In this document: positions 1-6,395 of the stretch, one piece after another
Numbering within the stretch: position 1 is the first letter of the stretch
Layout of the letters: each line of letters begins with the position of its first letter
NCBI GenBank assembly: GCA_002327315.1
Contig: DCVI01000153.1
Location: forward strand, 17,097 to 31,418
Direction of reading: 5' to 3'
From: Syntrophaceae bacterium UBA2192
GTDB lineage: Bacteria; Desulfobacterota; Syntrophia; Syntrophales; UBA2192
Length of the DNA stretch: 14,322 nucleotides
Notes under the pieces: model-generated
Told to the model about the DNA's origin: nothing
The model's input: the letters and a program-made list of their open reading frames with translations, nothing else
Database searches by the model: none
Program-made: the position numbers and the translations under genes

Positions 1-197
1 CGATCGTTGCCGACAAGACGGGGACGCTTGCAGGCAGCGTCAACGACGTCGGTTACATTACGCTGCCCGAGGGTAGAGGTCACATTGCCCTTGTCGTGTT
101 TGTCAAGGGTTCGGAAGCGCCCCCCGGCACCCGGGAGACGGTGATCGCAGACATCGCGCGGCTCGTGTACGACTACTTCCTGATTTCACCCCAATAA
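1..197 (+). CDS. Class A beta-lactamase, C-terminal fragment (5' end outside window)
   Basis: Read from position 3, the frame encodes 64 residues ending in TAA at 195-197. It contains VADKTGT followed by a glycine-rich strand and a closing helix (ETVIADIARLVYDYF). KTG is the third conserved box of class A serine beta-lactamases (the K234-T/S-G236 element lining the active site). The following beta-strand and C-terminal helix are in the usual order and at the usual distance from the end. These enzymes hydrolyse beta-lactams in the periplasm. The SxxK and SDN boxes and the signal peptide lie upstream of the window, so activity and subclass cannot be judged. A related serine hydrolase with a KTG box is the main alternative. 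Confidence 0.85.
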   Translation, partial: IVADKTGTLAGSVNDVGYITLPEGRGHIALVVFVKGSEAPPGTRETVIADIARLVYDYFLISPQ

Positions 198-318
198 TGC
201 CATGGCCGCGAAGGACCGGACGTGGGTGCATCCATCAGCCGGGACGCGAGAGGGTCCTTTCTGTACTCGTCAAAATCGGATTCTGAGGGTTAATCGCGGA
301 TCTCGATCGGCAATCACG
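198..318. other. Intergenic spacer, no gene seen
   Basis: The spacer between the beta-lactamase stop and the next promoter has no ORF with a plausible start. A 7-bp complementary pair (AAGGACC at 211-217, GGTCCTT at 253-259) has a 35-nt loop and no T-tract, so I do not call it a terminator. Confidence 0.5.
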
Positions 319-346
319 TTGACAAAAGCGGATATTCCGGTTTAAT
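319..346 (+). promoter_or_regulatory. Sigma70-type promoter of the NimA-like gene
   Basis: A perfect -35 box TTGACA (319-324) is followed after 16 bp by TTTAAT (341-346), 5 of 6 matches to the -10 consensus. The start codon chosen for the downstream gene is 43 bp beyond, leaving a leader of roughly 35 nt. The gene can therefore be transcribed independently of the beta-lactamase. Confidence 0.6.
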
Positions 347-389
347 ACCGATCCAAATTAACCATGTCATCGTGACCGGGAGAGCGCAA

Positions 390-914
390 ATGAGAACAGA
401 GCCGCGGCGTAAGGATCGGACCATCAAGACCTCCCGGGAAATGGAACTTGTCCTGGAACAGATGCCGGTCGGTCGATTGGCAGTCACGACCGGGGATGGC
501 CCATATGTTGTCGCGGTGAACTACCTGTATTTTGATGGCAGCATCTACTTTCATAGTGGATTGTCGGGCCGAAAGATGGAGGCGCTACGAGCGGATTCCC
601 GCGTGTGCTTTCTGGTCGATGAGATCGGGCCTCAGGTTCTCTGGGAACAGGGCTGCGGGATCAGTCAGATTTACAAAAGCGTCATCTGTTTCGGAAAAGC
701 CGAGCTTGTCGAGAGTCCGCTCGAGAAGAGAGTCATCCTGGAAAGAATGGTGCAAAAATACGTGCCATCCCGTTATCCTCATTCCCCCATGAAAGATCAA
801 AACATCGAGAAGACCGCTGTCGTGAGGATTGTCATAGAGTCGATGAGCGGAAAGGCGAACGTGCTCTCTCCATTGCACACGGTTCTCAAGAGCCCTTCGG
901 AAATGCAGGGATGA
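390..914 (+). CDS. Pyridoxamine 5'-phosphate oxidase-like flavoprotein (NimA-like family)
   Basis: This is a 174-aa protein with the split-barrel FMN-binding fold of the Pyridox_ox_2/NimA-like family. The conserved pattern is visible: an N-terminal 'L..MPVGRLAVTTGDGPYVVAVNY' strand pair, then 'IYFHSGLSGRKMEALRADSRVCFLVDE', then 'YKSVICFGKAELVES', the usual hinge into the last helix. Relatives bind FMN or haem; some reduce 5-nitroimidazoles to amines, but many have unknown substrates. I chose ATG 390 over the GTG 18 nt upstream because GGGAG lies 7 nt before it. It follows a beta-lactamase, but its own promoter argues against one obligatory operon. The resistance link is inference only. Confidence 0.85.
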   Translation: MRTEPRRKDRTIKTSREMELVLEQMPVGRLAVTTGDGPYVVAVNYLYFDGSIYFHSGLSGRKMEALRADSRVCFLVDEIGPQVLWEQGCGISQIYKSVICFGKAELVESPLEKRVILERMVQKYVPSRYPHSPMKDQNIEKTAVVRIVIESMSGKANVLSPLHTVLKSPSEMQG

Positions 915-1000
915 AATTCCTCTCGCCCCTACCCCGCCTGATGCAGATAGAGATCTGAAGCGAACAATTCGGGAAGAAACGGGTAAAGGGAATGGGACTC

Positions 1001-1432
1001 TTACAGAAAAGGCAGGGGCTCGTCCCTGCGGTAGGCCGTGGCCTGGCAGGAGGCCACGAGATCGCCTTCCCCGTTTCGGACCTCGATGAGGAAGTGGCTG
1101 ATGCGGCGGGAGCTGTCGACGAGTTTCGCCTCGGCCGTCAGGATATCGCCGTCCCGGGGTGCTTTCATGTAGGAGACGCTCACGTTGAGGGCAATCTCGA
1201 TTTTCCCGCTCGAGTTCGAGGCGATCTGGAAGGCTTCGTCCATAAGCGAGAAGATGGCCCCGCCGTGGCAGCGTCTGTAGATGTTGTGGTGTCTCTCCGT
1301 GAAGGCCATCCGGATCAGCGCGTAGCCGCTCTCGACCTTAACGAGCTCGAGCCCCAGCAGCTTCGCATAGGGCTCGCTTTTCACGCGCTCCCGCAGGGCT
1401 TCGAAAACCTTCTCGCTCACACTCTCACCCAT
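1001..1432 (-). CDS. paaI: PaaI-family hotdog-fold acyl-CoA thioesterase
   Basis: This is a 143-aa single-hotdog protein, the normal length for PaaI-type thioesterases. The signature 'CHGGAIFSLMDEAFQIAS' is present at about residues 55-72: the HGG loop followed by the helix carrying the catalytic Asp/Glu (D65, E66). A strand 'ALNVSVSYMKAPRDGDILTAEAKLV' follows, as in the family. Members hydrolyse phenylacetyl-CoA or related aryl-CoA thioesters to free CoA in the cytoplasm. It is the last gene of the paaK-ACT-paaI run. The annotated ATG has only a weak ribosome site; the in-frame GTG four codons in is an alternative. Substrate is inferred from paaK, two genes upstream. Confidence 0.85.
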   Translation of the reverse strand: MGESVSEKVFEALRERVKSEPYAKLLGLELVKVESGYALIRMAFTERHHNIYRRCHGGAIFSLMDEAFQIASNSSGKIEIALNVSVSYMKAPRDGDILTAEAKLVDSSRRISHFLIEVRNGEGDLVASCQATAYRRDEPLPFL

Positions 1433-1440
1433 AGGATGGG

Positions 1441-1517
1441 TTCGGGGATTCCGGAATCGGGAATCGGGTTTCCGGATTTCTTAATCCCGAATCCAGATGC
1501 CTGAAGCCCGAAGCCCG
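1441..1517. repeat. In-register heptamer array, 11 units
   Basis: The 77 nt divide into eleven contiguous 7-nt units without a gap. On the + strand they include AATCGGG twice (1455-1468), TTTCCGG and ATTCCGG, then AATCCCG (1483), AATCCAG, ATGCCTG and AAGCCCG twice (1504-1517). The first half is built on a CGGG/CCGG core and the second half on CCCG, so the array is roughly self-complementary about its centre. It fills the gap between the ACT gene stop and paaI. The function is unknown. Confidence 0.75.
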
Positions 1518-1540
1518 TGTACAGTCTACAGACTGTACAC
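1517..1540. repeat. Perfect 11-bp inverted repeat overlapping a stop codon
   Basis: Arms GTGTACAGTCT (1517-1527) and AGACTGTACAC (1530-1540) are perfectly complementary around a 2-bp centre. The palindrome spans the last codons and TAG of the ACT-domain gene and abuts the heptamer array. No T-tract follows on either strand, so it is not a standard intrinsic terminator. A protein-binding site, an mRNA-stabilising 3' structure, or part of the adjacent repeat are all possible. Confidence 0.7.
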
Positions 1541-1960
1541 CTTCTCCCCCGGCAACACCGTAAACCCACTCTTTGTCAGGACTTCGATGGCGCGGTCCGT
1601 CGCGTTGAATCGGAAGATGATGATGGCGTGTTCACCGCTTCGCTCGACGTAGGCGTACATGTACTCCACGTTGATCTTTTCCTTCGACAGCACCTCGAGG
1701 ATGCCGTGAAGCCCGCCCGGACGGTCGGGGACAAGGACGGCGACCACGCTGGTGCGGCCGACGGTAAATCCGTTTTCTTTCAGGACCTGCTTGGCTTTCT
1801 CCGCATCGTTGACGATCAGGCGAAGCACCCCGAAATCGGAGGTGTCGGCAAGCGAGAGGGCCCGGATGTTGATGCCGGCATCCCTCAGGACCCGTGTCAC
1901 CAACTCCAGCCCGCCCGGTTTGTTCTCGAGGAATATGGAAATCTGCTCGACCTTGTTCAT
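1526..1960 (-). CDS. Tandem ACT-domain protein linked to phenylacetate-CoA ligase
   Basis: This 144-aa protein consists of two ACT domains. The first is about residues 3-70 ('ISIFLENKPGGLELVTRVLRDAGINIRALSL'), the second about 72-142 ('VVAVLVPDRPGGLHGILEVLSKEKINVEYMY'). Each has the PGGL loop that begins helix 1 and forms the ligand-binding turn. ACT pairs usually bind amino acids and act as sensors; no catalytic domain is attached. ATG 1960 is preceded by AAAGGGGGTG at suitable spacing; in-frame sequence further upstream overlaps paaK and is not coding. It begins 23 bp after paaK. ACT proteins beside paaK are common in anaerobes, so a role sensing an aromatic amino acid or arylacetate is plausible but inferred. 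Confidence 0.85.
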   Translation of the reverse strand: MNKVEQISIFLENKPGGLELVTRVLRDAGINIRALSLADTSDFGVLRLIVNDAEKAKQVLKENGFTVGRTSVVAVLVPDRPGGLHGILEVLSKEKINVEYMYAYVERSGEHAIIIFRFNATDRAIEVLTKSGFTVLPGEKVYSL

Positions 1961-1983
1961 GGATGCACCCCCTTTGCTCGGTC

Positions 1984-3291
1984 TCAGATGGTTCGCTTGT
2001 CGATGACGCGCTTCGCCTTGCCTTCGAAGCGCTGGACGGTCTTGGGCTCCACGAGCTTCACCTTGGCCGAGACGCCCAGGTAGTCTTTGATGTCCTTCGT
2101 GATCCTCCGGCTCAACTCCTGTAGGACCTTCACCTCGCCCGTCTCGGCGAAGAGCTTTTCGCCCACCTCGACCTGGACCTCCAGGGTATCCAGGGTCCCT
2201 TCGCGATCGGCGATCAGCATGTAGTGGGGCTCCAGGCCCGGAATGTTCAGCAGCACGCCCTCGATCTGGGAAGGGAAAACGTTGACGCCGCGGATGATGA
2301 TCATGTCGTCGCTTCGGCCCGTGATCCGGTCCATGCGGACGTGGGTGCGACCGCACTTGCAGGGCGCCTTCACGAGTCGGGAGACATCCCTCGTGCGGTA
2401 GCGGACGAGCGGGAAGGCCTCCTTGGTGACCGTCGTGAAGACGAGCTCGCCGACCTCACCCTCCGGCAACACCTCGCCCGTTTCGGGGTTGATGATCTCG
2501 GCGATGAAGTGGTCCTCGAAGATGTGGAGACCCTGCTTCGCCTCGACGCATTCCATGGAGACGCCGGGTCCCATCACCTCGGAGAGCCCGTAGATGTCGA
2601 GGGCCGTGATGTTGAGCCTGTTCTCGATTTCTTGGCGCATCTTCTCGCTCCAGGGCTCCGCGCCCAGGATGCCCACGCGCAGCTTCAGGGAGCGCATGTC
2701 GACGCCCATCTCCTCGCCCTGCTCGGCCAGGTACAGGGTGTAGGAGGGAGTGGCGCAGATGGCCGTGGGACCGAAGTCCTGGAGGATCATGATCTGGCGC
2801 TTCGTGTTGCCGCCCGACATGGGGATGACGCTCGCCCCCAGCTTCTCCGCCCCGTAGTGGGCCCCGAGGCCGCCCGTGAAGAGGCCATATCCGTATGCAT
2901 TGTGGATGATGTCGTTCTTCGTGAGCCCCGCCATGACGAAGCAGCGGGCCACGAGTTCGGACCAGGTGTCGATGTCGCGCTTCGTGTAGCCCACGACGGT
3001 GGAGCGGCCCGTGGTGCCCGAGGAGGCGTGGACCCGGACAACGCTCGACATGGGAACGGCGAACAGACCGTAGGGGTAGTTGTCCCGCAGATCCTGTTTC
3101 GTCGTGAAGGGGAGCCGTTTCAGGTCATCGAGGGATTTGATGTCGTCGGGCTTGACGCCGGCGTTGTCGAAGGTACGCTTGTAGAACCCCACGGTATGGT
3201 AGACACGCTGGACCACCTGCTGGAGCCTCTTGACCTGCAACGCCTCCAGTGCCTCGCGGGGCAGTGTTTCGAATTCTTCGTTGTAGATCAT
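1984..3291 (-). CDS. paaK: Phenylacetate--CoA ligase
   Basis: This 435-aa ANL-superfamily adenylate-forming enzyme matches the usual PaaK length (about 430-440). The ATP-binding P-loop 'HASSGTTGRSTVVGYT' is at about residues 88-103. 'DIYGLSEVMGPG' provides the A5 motif, 'RYRTRDVSRL' the A7-like Asp region, and 'DRITGRSDDMIIIRGVNVFP' the hinge and A8 motif; the small C-terminal lid domain follows. The reaction is phenylacetate + ATP + CoA to phenylacetyl-CoA + AMP + PPi, in the cytoplasm. A strong AGGAGG precedes ATG 3291 and a good promoter lies just upstream. It heads the operon with the ACT protein and thioesterase. In anaerobes such ligases may also act on indoleacetate or other arylacetates, so the exact substrate is open. 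Confidence 0.93.
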   Translation of the reverse strand: MIYNEEFETLPREALEALQVKRLQQVVQRVYHTVGFYKRTFDNAGVKPDDIKSLDDLKRLPFTTKQDLRDNYPYGLFAVPMSSVVRVHASSGTTGRSTVVGYTKRDIDTWSELVARCFVMAGLTKNDIIHNAYGYGLFTGGLGAHYGAEKLGASVIPMSGGNTKRQIMILQDFGPTAICATPSYTLYLAEQGEEMGVDMRSLKLRVGILGAEPWSEKMRQEIENRLNITALDIYGLSEVMGPGVSMECVEAKQGLHIFEDHFIAEIINPETGEVLPEGEVGELVFTTVTKEAFPLVRYRTRDVSRLVKAPCKCGRTHVRMDRITGRSDDMIIIRGVNVFPSQIEGVLLNIPGLEPHYMLIADREGTLDTLEVQVEVGEKLFAETGEVKVLQELSRRITKDIKDYLGVSAKVKLVEPKTVQRFEGKAKRVIDKRTI

Positions 3292-3340
3292 ATCCCATCA
3301 GCCCTCCTCTTGTTGTCGTCTATGGCGGAAAACAGGTCGC

Positions 3341-3368
3341 ACTATACCCGAAAATCCAACGATTTCAA
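3341..3368 (-). promoter_or_regulatory. Sigma70-type promoter of the paaK operon
   Basis: On the minus strand TTGAAA (3368-3363, 5 of 6) and TATAGT (3346-3341, 5 of 6) are separated by 16 bp. The paaK ATG is 49 bp beyond the -10 box, with AGGAGG in between. The divergent copZ promoter begins about 90 bp away. Confidence 0.6.
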
Positions 3369-3456
3369 AGCGGATTTCCTCGCCGCAGGGTCACGTCGCA
3401 GCGGCATCGCCTGGCATTTTTTACCGGCGCATCGCATCAGACAAAGCGATTTGTGT

Positions 3457-3485
3457 TTGGAATCAAGGCATTCCGTGATTATAAT
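3457..3485 (+). promoter_or_regulatory. copZ-copA promoter with an inverted repeat in the spacer
   Basis: TTGGAA (3457-3462) and a perfect TATAAT (3480-3485) are separated by 17 bp. A small inverted repeat, GGAAT (3459-3463) and ATTCC (3470-3474), lies over the -35 box and spacer, where a metal-responsive regulator could bind. The leader is short, because the copZ ATG is only 24 bp past the -10. Regulation by copper is inference from the gene content. Confidence 0.55.
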
Positions 3486-3509
3486 AATAAAAATGAAAAG
3501 GAGCGGAAC

Positions 3510-3707
3510 ATGGCTGTCATCAAGATCAAGGGAATGTCCTGCAACCACTGCGTCATGGCCGTCACGAAGGCCCTCGGCGGCATTGACGGGATCAGCAACG
3601 TGAAGGTGGACCTCTCGAAGGGCGAGGCGACCTTCGATGAGGCAAGGCCCGTCGACAGGGCCATCATCAGGGAGCGCATCAAGAAAGCGGGGTTCGAAGT
3701 TGCCTGA
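3510..3707 (+). CDS. copZ: Copper chaperone, single heavy-metal-associated (HMA) domain
   Basis: This 65-aa protein is a single ferredoxin-like HMA domain. The metal site is GMSCNHC, with C11 and C14 as the two thiolates, followed by the expected 'AVTKALGGIDGISNVKVDLSKGEATFD' beta-alpha-beta pattern. Such proteins carry Cu(I) in the cytoplasm and hand it to the N-terminal HMA domains of CopA. AAAAGGAG sits 6 nt before ATG 3510. The gene overlaps the ATPase gene by 8 bp, so co-translation is likely. The region immediately upstream has in-frame sequence, but it crosses the promoter and is not coding. Confidence 0.92.
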   Translation: MAVIKIKGMSCNHCVMAVTKALGGIDGISNVKVDLSKGEATFDEARPVDRAIIRERIKKAGFEVA

Positions 3708-6156
3708 GAAGATCACTCTCGGCATTGCCGGAATGACGTGCGCGGCATGCGTTCGACGCGTGGAAGAAGGGTTGAAGGACCTGCCGGGCGTGGAGAACGC
3801 CTCCGTGAATATCGCCACAGAGAAGGCCGTCGTGGAGTACGATCCCGCTTCGGTGGGTCCCGAAGCGATGGCCGAAAAGGTGCGCGACCTGGGCTATGAA
3901 GTGGTCTCCCGGGAACAGGCGGGCCCCGGAGCCATGCAGAAAACGACCGTCTCCATCGGCGGGATGACCTGCGCGGCCTGCGTGCGCAGAGTCGAGACGG
4001 CCTTGAAGGATGTCCCCGGCATCGAGGAGGCCGCCGTGAACCTGGCCACGGGCCGCGGGACGGTGACCCACGGCGCCGACTGGGCAGGCGCAGGCGCCTT
4101 GCGCAAGGCCGTCACGGAGGCCGGGTACGAGTATCTCGGCGTTCTCGATGCCACGCGGGAGGACCCCATCGAAAAGGCCCGCGAGAAGGAGCTTCGGGAG
4201 CTAACCGTCAAGTTCATCGCCGGCATCATCCTCAGCGTGATCATCTTCATGGGAACCATGCAGGAGTGGTTCCCCTTCCTCGGCTCCATCCCCCGCCAGG
4301 CGATGCTCTATATCCTCTTTGCCCTGACGACACCCGTCGTCTTCTGGGTGGGCAGCCGCTTTCACACGGGGGCCCTGAAGGCGCTGAGACAGAAGACCTC
4401 CGACATGAACACGCTGGTGTCCATGGGGGCTCTCTCGGCCTACCTCTACTCGGCGCTGGCCACGTTCTTCCCTGCCGCCTTCACCCACGCGGGGGTTCAC
4501 CTTCACGTCTACTATGACGGGGCGGCTTTCATCGTCAGCTTCATCGTATTGGGGCGGCTCCTGGAGGCGCGGACGAAGGGAAAGACCTCCCAGGCGATCA
4601 AGCGCCTCGTGGGCCTGAGGCCCAGGACGGCGCGCGTGATCCGGGATGGCCAACCGACGGATATTCCCGTCGAGGAGGTCATGAAGGGCGATGAGATCCT
4701 CGTGCGACCCGGTGAGAAGATCCCCACGGACGGTGTCGTCCTGACAGGAGCCTCCGCCGTCGATGAATCCATGCTCACCGGAGAGAGCATGCCCGTCGCG
4801 AAGGAGCCCGGGATCGAGGTATTCGGGGCCACGATCAACAAGAGCGGAAGCTTTACCTTCCGGGCAACGAAGATCGGCGCCGAGACGGCCCTTGCCCAGA
4901 TCATCCGCCTCGTCGAGGAGGCCCAGGGCTCCAAGGCGCCCATCCAGCGGATCGCCGACCGCGTGGCCGCCGTCTTCGTGCCAACCGTCATGGTCATCGC
5001 CGCGATCACATTCATCGTCTGGGCCTTCTTCGTCCCGGATCCCGTCTTCACGCGGGCCCTGCTCAACTTCGTCTCCGTCCTCATCATCGCCTGCCCCTGC
5101 GCCATGGGACTGGCGACACCGACGGCCGTCATGGTGGGAACGGGGATCGGCGCCGAAAAGGGGATTCTCATCAAGGGGGGCGAGAGCCTCGAGAAGGCCC
5201 ACCGGCTCACCATGATCGTTTTCGACAAGACGGGGACCCTCACCGTGGGCGAGCCCCGCGTGACCGACATCGTTGCGGCCCCCGGCATCACGAAGAGCCA
5301 CGTGCTCCGGATCGCCGCCTCCGTGGAGGATTTGTCGGAGCACCCTCTTGCCAGGGCCATTGTCGAAAAAGCGAGGGACGAGGGAATCCGTCCGGAGCCC
5401 GTCGAGGGTTTCGAGGCCCTCTCGGGTCTCGGTGCAAGGGCCGTCCTCAACGGCGCACCGCTTCTTCTCGGCAATCAGAAACTGATCGAACAGGCGGGGC
5501 TGGACTTCAACGGCCTTGCTGAAACGGGGACGCGGCTTTCCTCGGAGGCCAAGACCTGCGTCTACGTGGCCGAGGGGGGACAGGTGGCCGGCATCATCGC
5601 CCTGTCCGATATCGCGAAGGTCACGGCCGCCGAGACGGTGAAGGCCCTCAAAGAGATGGGCCTCAAGGTGGCCATGATCACCGGAGACAATGAGGACACC
5701 GGCCGGGCCATGGGCGCTACCCTCGGCATCGACCGGGTGCTCGCCGAGGTCCTGCCCGGCGAGAAGGCCCGGGAGATCAATCGACTGATGGCGCAGGGCG
5801 AGGTCGTGGCCATGGTGGGCGACGGGATCAACGACGCCCCGGCCCTCTCGGCCGCCGACATCGGCATCGCCATCGGAGCGGGGACCGACGTGGCCATCGA
5901 GGCCTCCGACATCACCCTCATCCGCGACGACCTGCGGGCCGTGCCCGAGGCAATCCGGCTTTCCTTCCGGACGATGAAGGCCATCCGCCAGAACCTCTTC
6001 TGGGCCTTCATCTACAACGTCATCGGGATCCCCATCGCCGCGGGCATCCTCTACCCCTTCTTCGGGGTCCTGCTGAACCCCGTCTACGCGGCCATCGCCA
6101 TGGCGCTCAGTTCGGTGTCCGTCGTGACGAACTCGCTGCGGCTGAGATGGTCTTGA
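3700..6156 (+). CDS. copA: Cu(+)-exporting P1B-type ATPase
   Basis: With a TTG start at 3700 the protein is 818 aa, typical for CopA with two HMA domains. Metal sites GMTCAAC are at C14/C17 and C91/C94. The actuator TGES is at 360-363, the membrane metal site CPC at 465-467, the phosphorylated Asp D509 in DKTGT, the P1B HP dipeptide at H548, and GDGIND at 707-712. The last two membrane helices carry YN and 'MALSSVS', the residues that mark the Cu(+) (P1B-1) subgroup. It pumps cytoplasmic Cu(+) out across the inner membrane using ATP. The TTG overlaps the copZ stop by 8 bp and has only a weak upstream site; longer in-frame starts would lie inside copZ, so the start is the uncertain part. Confidence 0.95.
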   Translation: MPEKITLGIAGMTCAACVRRVEEGLKDLPGVENASVNIATEKAVVEYDPASVGPEAMAEKVRDLGYEVVSREQAGPGAMQKTTVSIGGMTCAACVRRVETALKDVPGIEEAAVNLATGRGTVTHGADWAGAGALRKAVTEAGYEYLGVLDATREDPIEKAREKELRELTVKFIAGIILSVIIFMGTMQEWFPFLGSIPRQAMLYILFALTTPVVFWVGSRFHTGALKALRQKTSDMNTLVSMGALSAYLYSALATFFPAAFTHAGVHLHVYYDGAAFIVSFIVLGRLLEARTKGKTSQAIKRLVGLRPRTARVIRDGQPTDIPVEEVMKGDEILVRPGEKIPTDGVVLTGASAVDESMLTGESMPVAKEPGIEVFGATINKSGSFTFRATKIGAETALAQIIRLVEEAQGSKAPIQRIADRVAAVFVPTVMVIAAITFIVWAFFVPDPVFTRALLNFVSVLIIACPCAMGLATPTAVMVGTGIGAEKGILIKGGESLEKAHRLTMIVFDKTGTLTVGEPRVTDIVAAPGITKSHVLRIAASVEDLSEHPLARAIVEKARDEGIRPEPVEGFEALSGLGARAVLNGAPLLLGNQKLIEQAGLDFNGLAETGTRLSSEAKTCVYVAEGGQVAGIIALSDIAKVTAAETVKALKEMGLKVAMITGDNEDTGRAMGATLGIDRVLAEVLPGEKAREINRLMAQGEVVAMVGDGINDAPALSAADIGIAIGAGTDVAIEASDITLIRDDLRAVPEAIRLSFRTMKAIRQNLFWAFIYNVIGIPIAAGILYPFFGVLLNPVYAAIAMALSSVSVVTNSLRLRWS

Positions 6157-6159
6157 AGA

Positions 6160-6238
6160 AGTGACCGGTGACCGGTGATCAGTGACCAGTGACCAGTGAA
6201 AGAAGGGACGAGGGACCGGGGTGTAGGGACAAGGAAGA
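6160..6238 (+). repeat. Heptamer tandem arrays behind copA
   Basis: Starting 3 nt after the copA stop are six 7-nt units of form RGTGAYC (AGTGACC three times, GGTGACC, GGTGATC, ending AGTGAAA; 6160-6201). After 2 nt, five more 7-nt units of a different word follow (AGGGACG, AGGGACC, GGGGTGT, AGGGACA, AGGAAGA; 6204-6238). The first block closely matches the array behind the gene at 11504, in the same orientation relative to the gene. Confidence 0.8.
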
Positions 6239-6310
6239 AGTGCCTGAGTGAAGAGAAAGAAGGTACAAGAGGGATTCGGGGGTCCTGACTCGGGATAAAA
6301 ATGGGGATGG
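6239..6310. other. Purine-rich intergenic spacer, no gene seen
   Basis: This stretch between the heptamer arrays and the terminator is purine-rich on the + strand, with GAAG and GAG words like those in the neighbouring arrays. I see no start codon with a ribosome site and no stable hairpin. Confidence 0.4.
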
Positions 6311-6311
6311 G

Positions 6312-6362
6312 GTAAAAAAGTTCTCGCCCTATGCAGTTAAGGCGGGGACTGCACAGGGCGAG
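6312..6362 (-). terminator. Intrinsic terminator of the thioredoxin-like gene
   Basis: Two 14-nt arms, 6323-6336 and 6349-6362, pair with a single mismatch around a 12-nt loop (stem CTCGCCCT-x-TGCAG). On the minus strand the hairpin is followed directly by AACTTTTTTACC, giving a U-tract. It lies 34-84 nt past the stop codon at 6396. There is no T-run after it on the + strand, so it serves the minus-strand gene. Confidence 0.75.
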
Positions 6363-6395
6363 GAGGAAGGGGAGGGAATCTGTATCTCCATATCC

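Noticed and set aside
211..259. Terminator after the beta-lactamase
   Set aside because: Seven pairs with a 35-nt loop and no U-tract.
1441..1517. CRISPR array
   Set aside because: Units are 7 nt with no spacers; periodicity is far too short.
1961..2356. N-terminal extension of the ACT-domain ORF
   Set aside because: Arg/Gly/His-rich translation overlapping paaK on the same strand; a frame shadow. ATG 1960 has a good ribosome site.
3637..3699. Upstream extension of CopA to ATG 3637
   Set aside because: It lies wholly inside copZ in another frame and adds 21 residues not seen in CopA proteins.
4201..5474. Long minus-strand ORFs opposite copA
   Set aside because: Low-complexity Asp/Gly/Arg-rich or Ser/Arg-rich translations, typical antisense shadows of a GC-rich gene.
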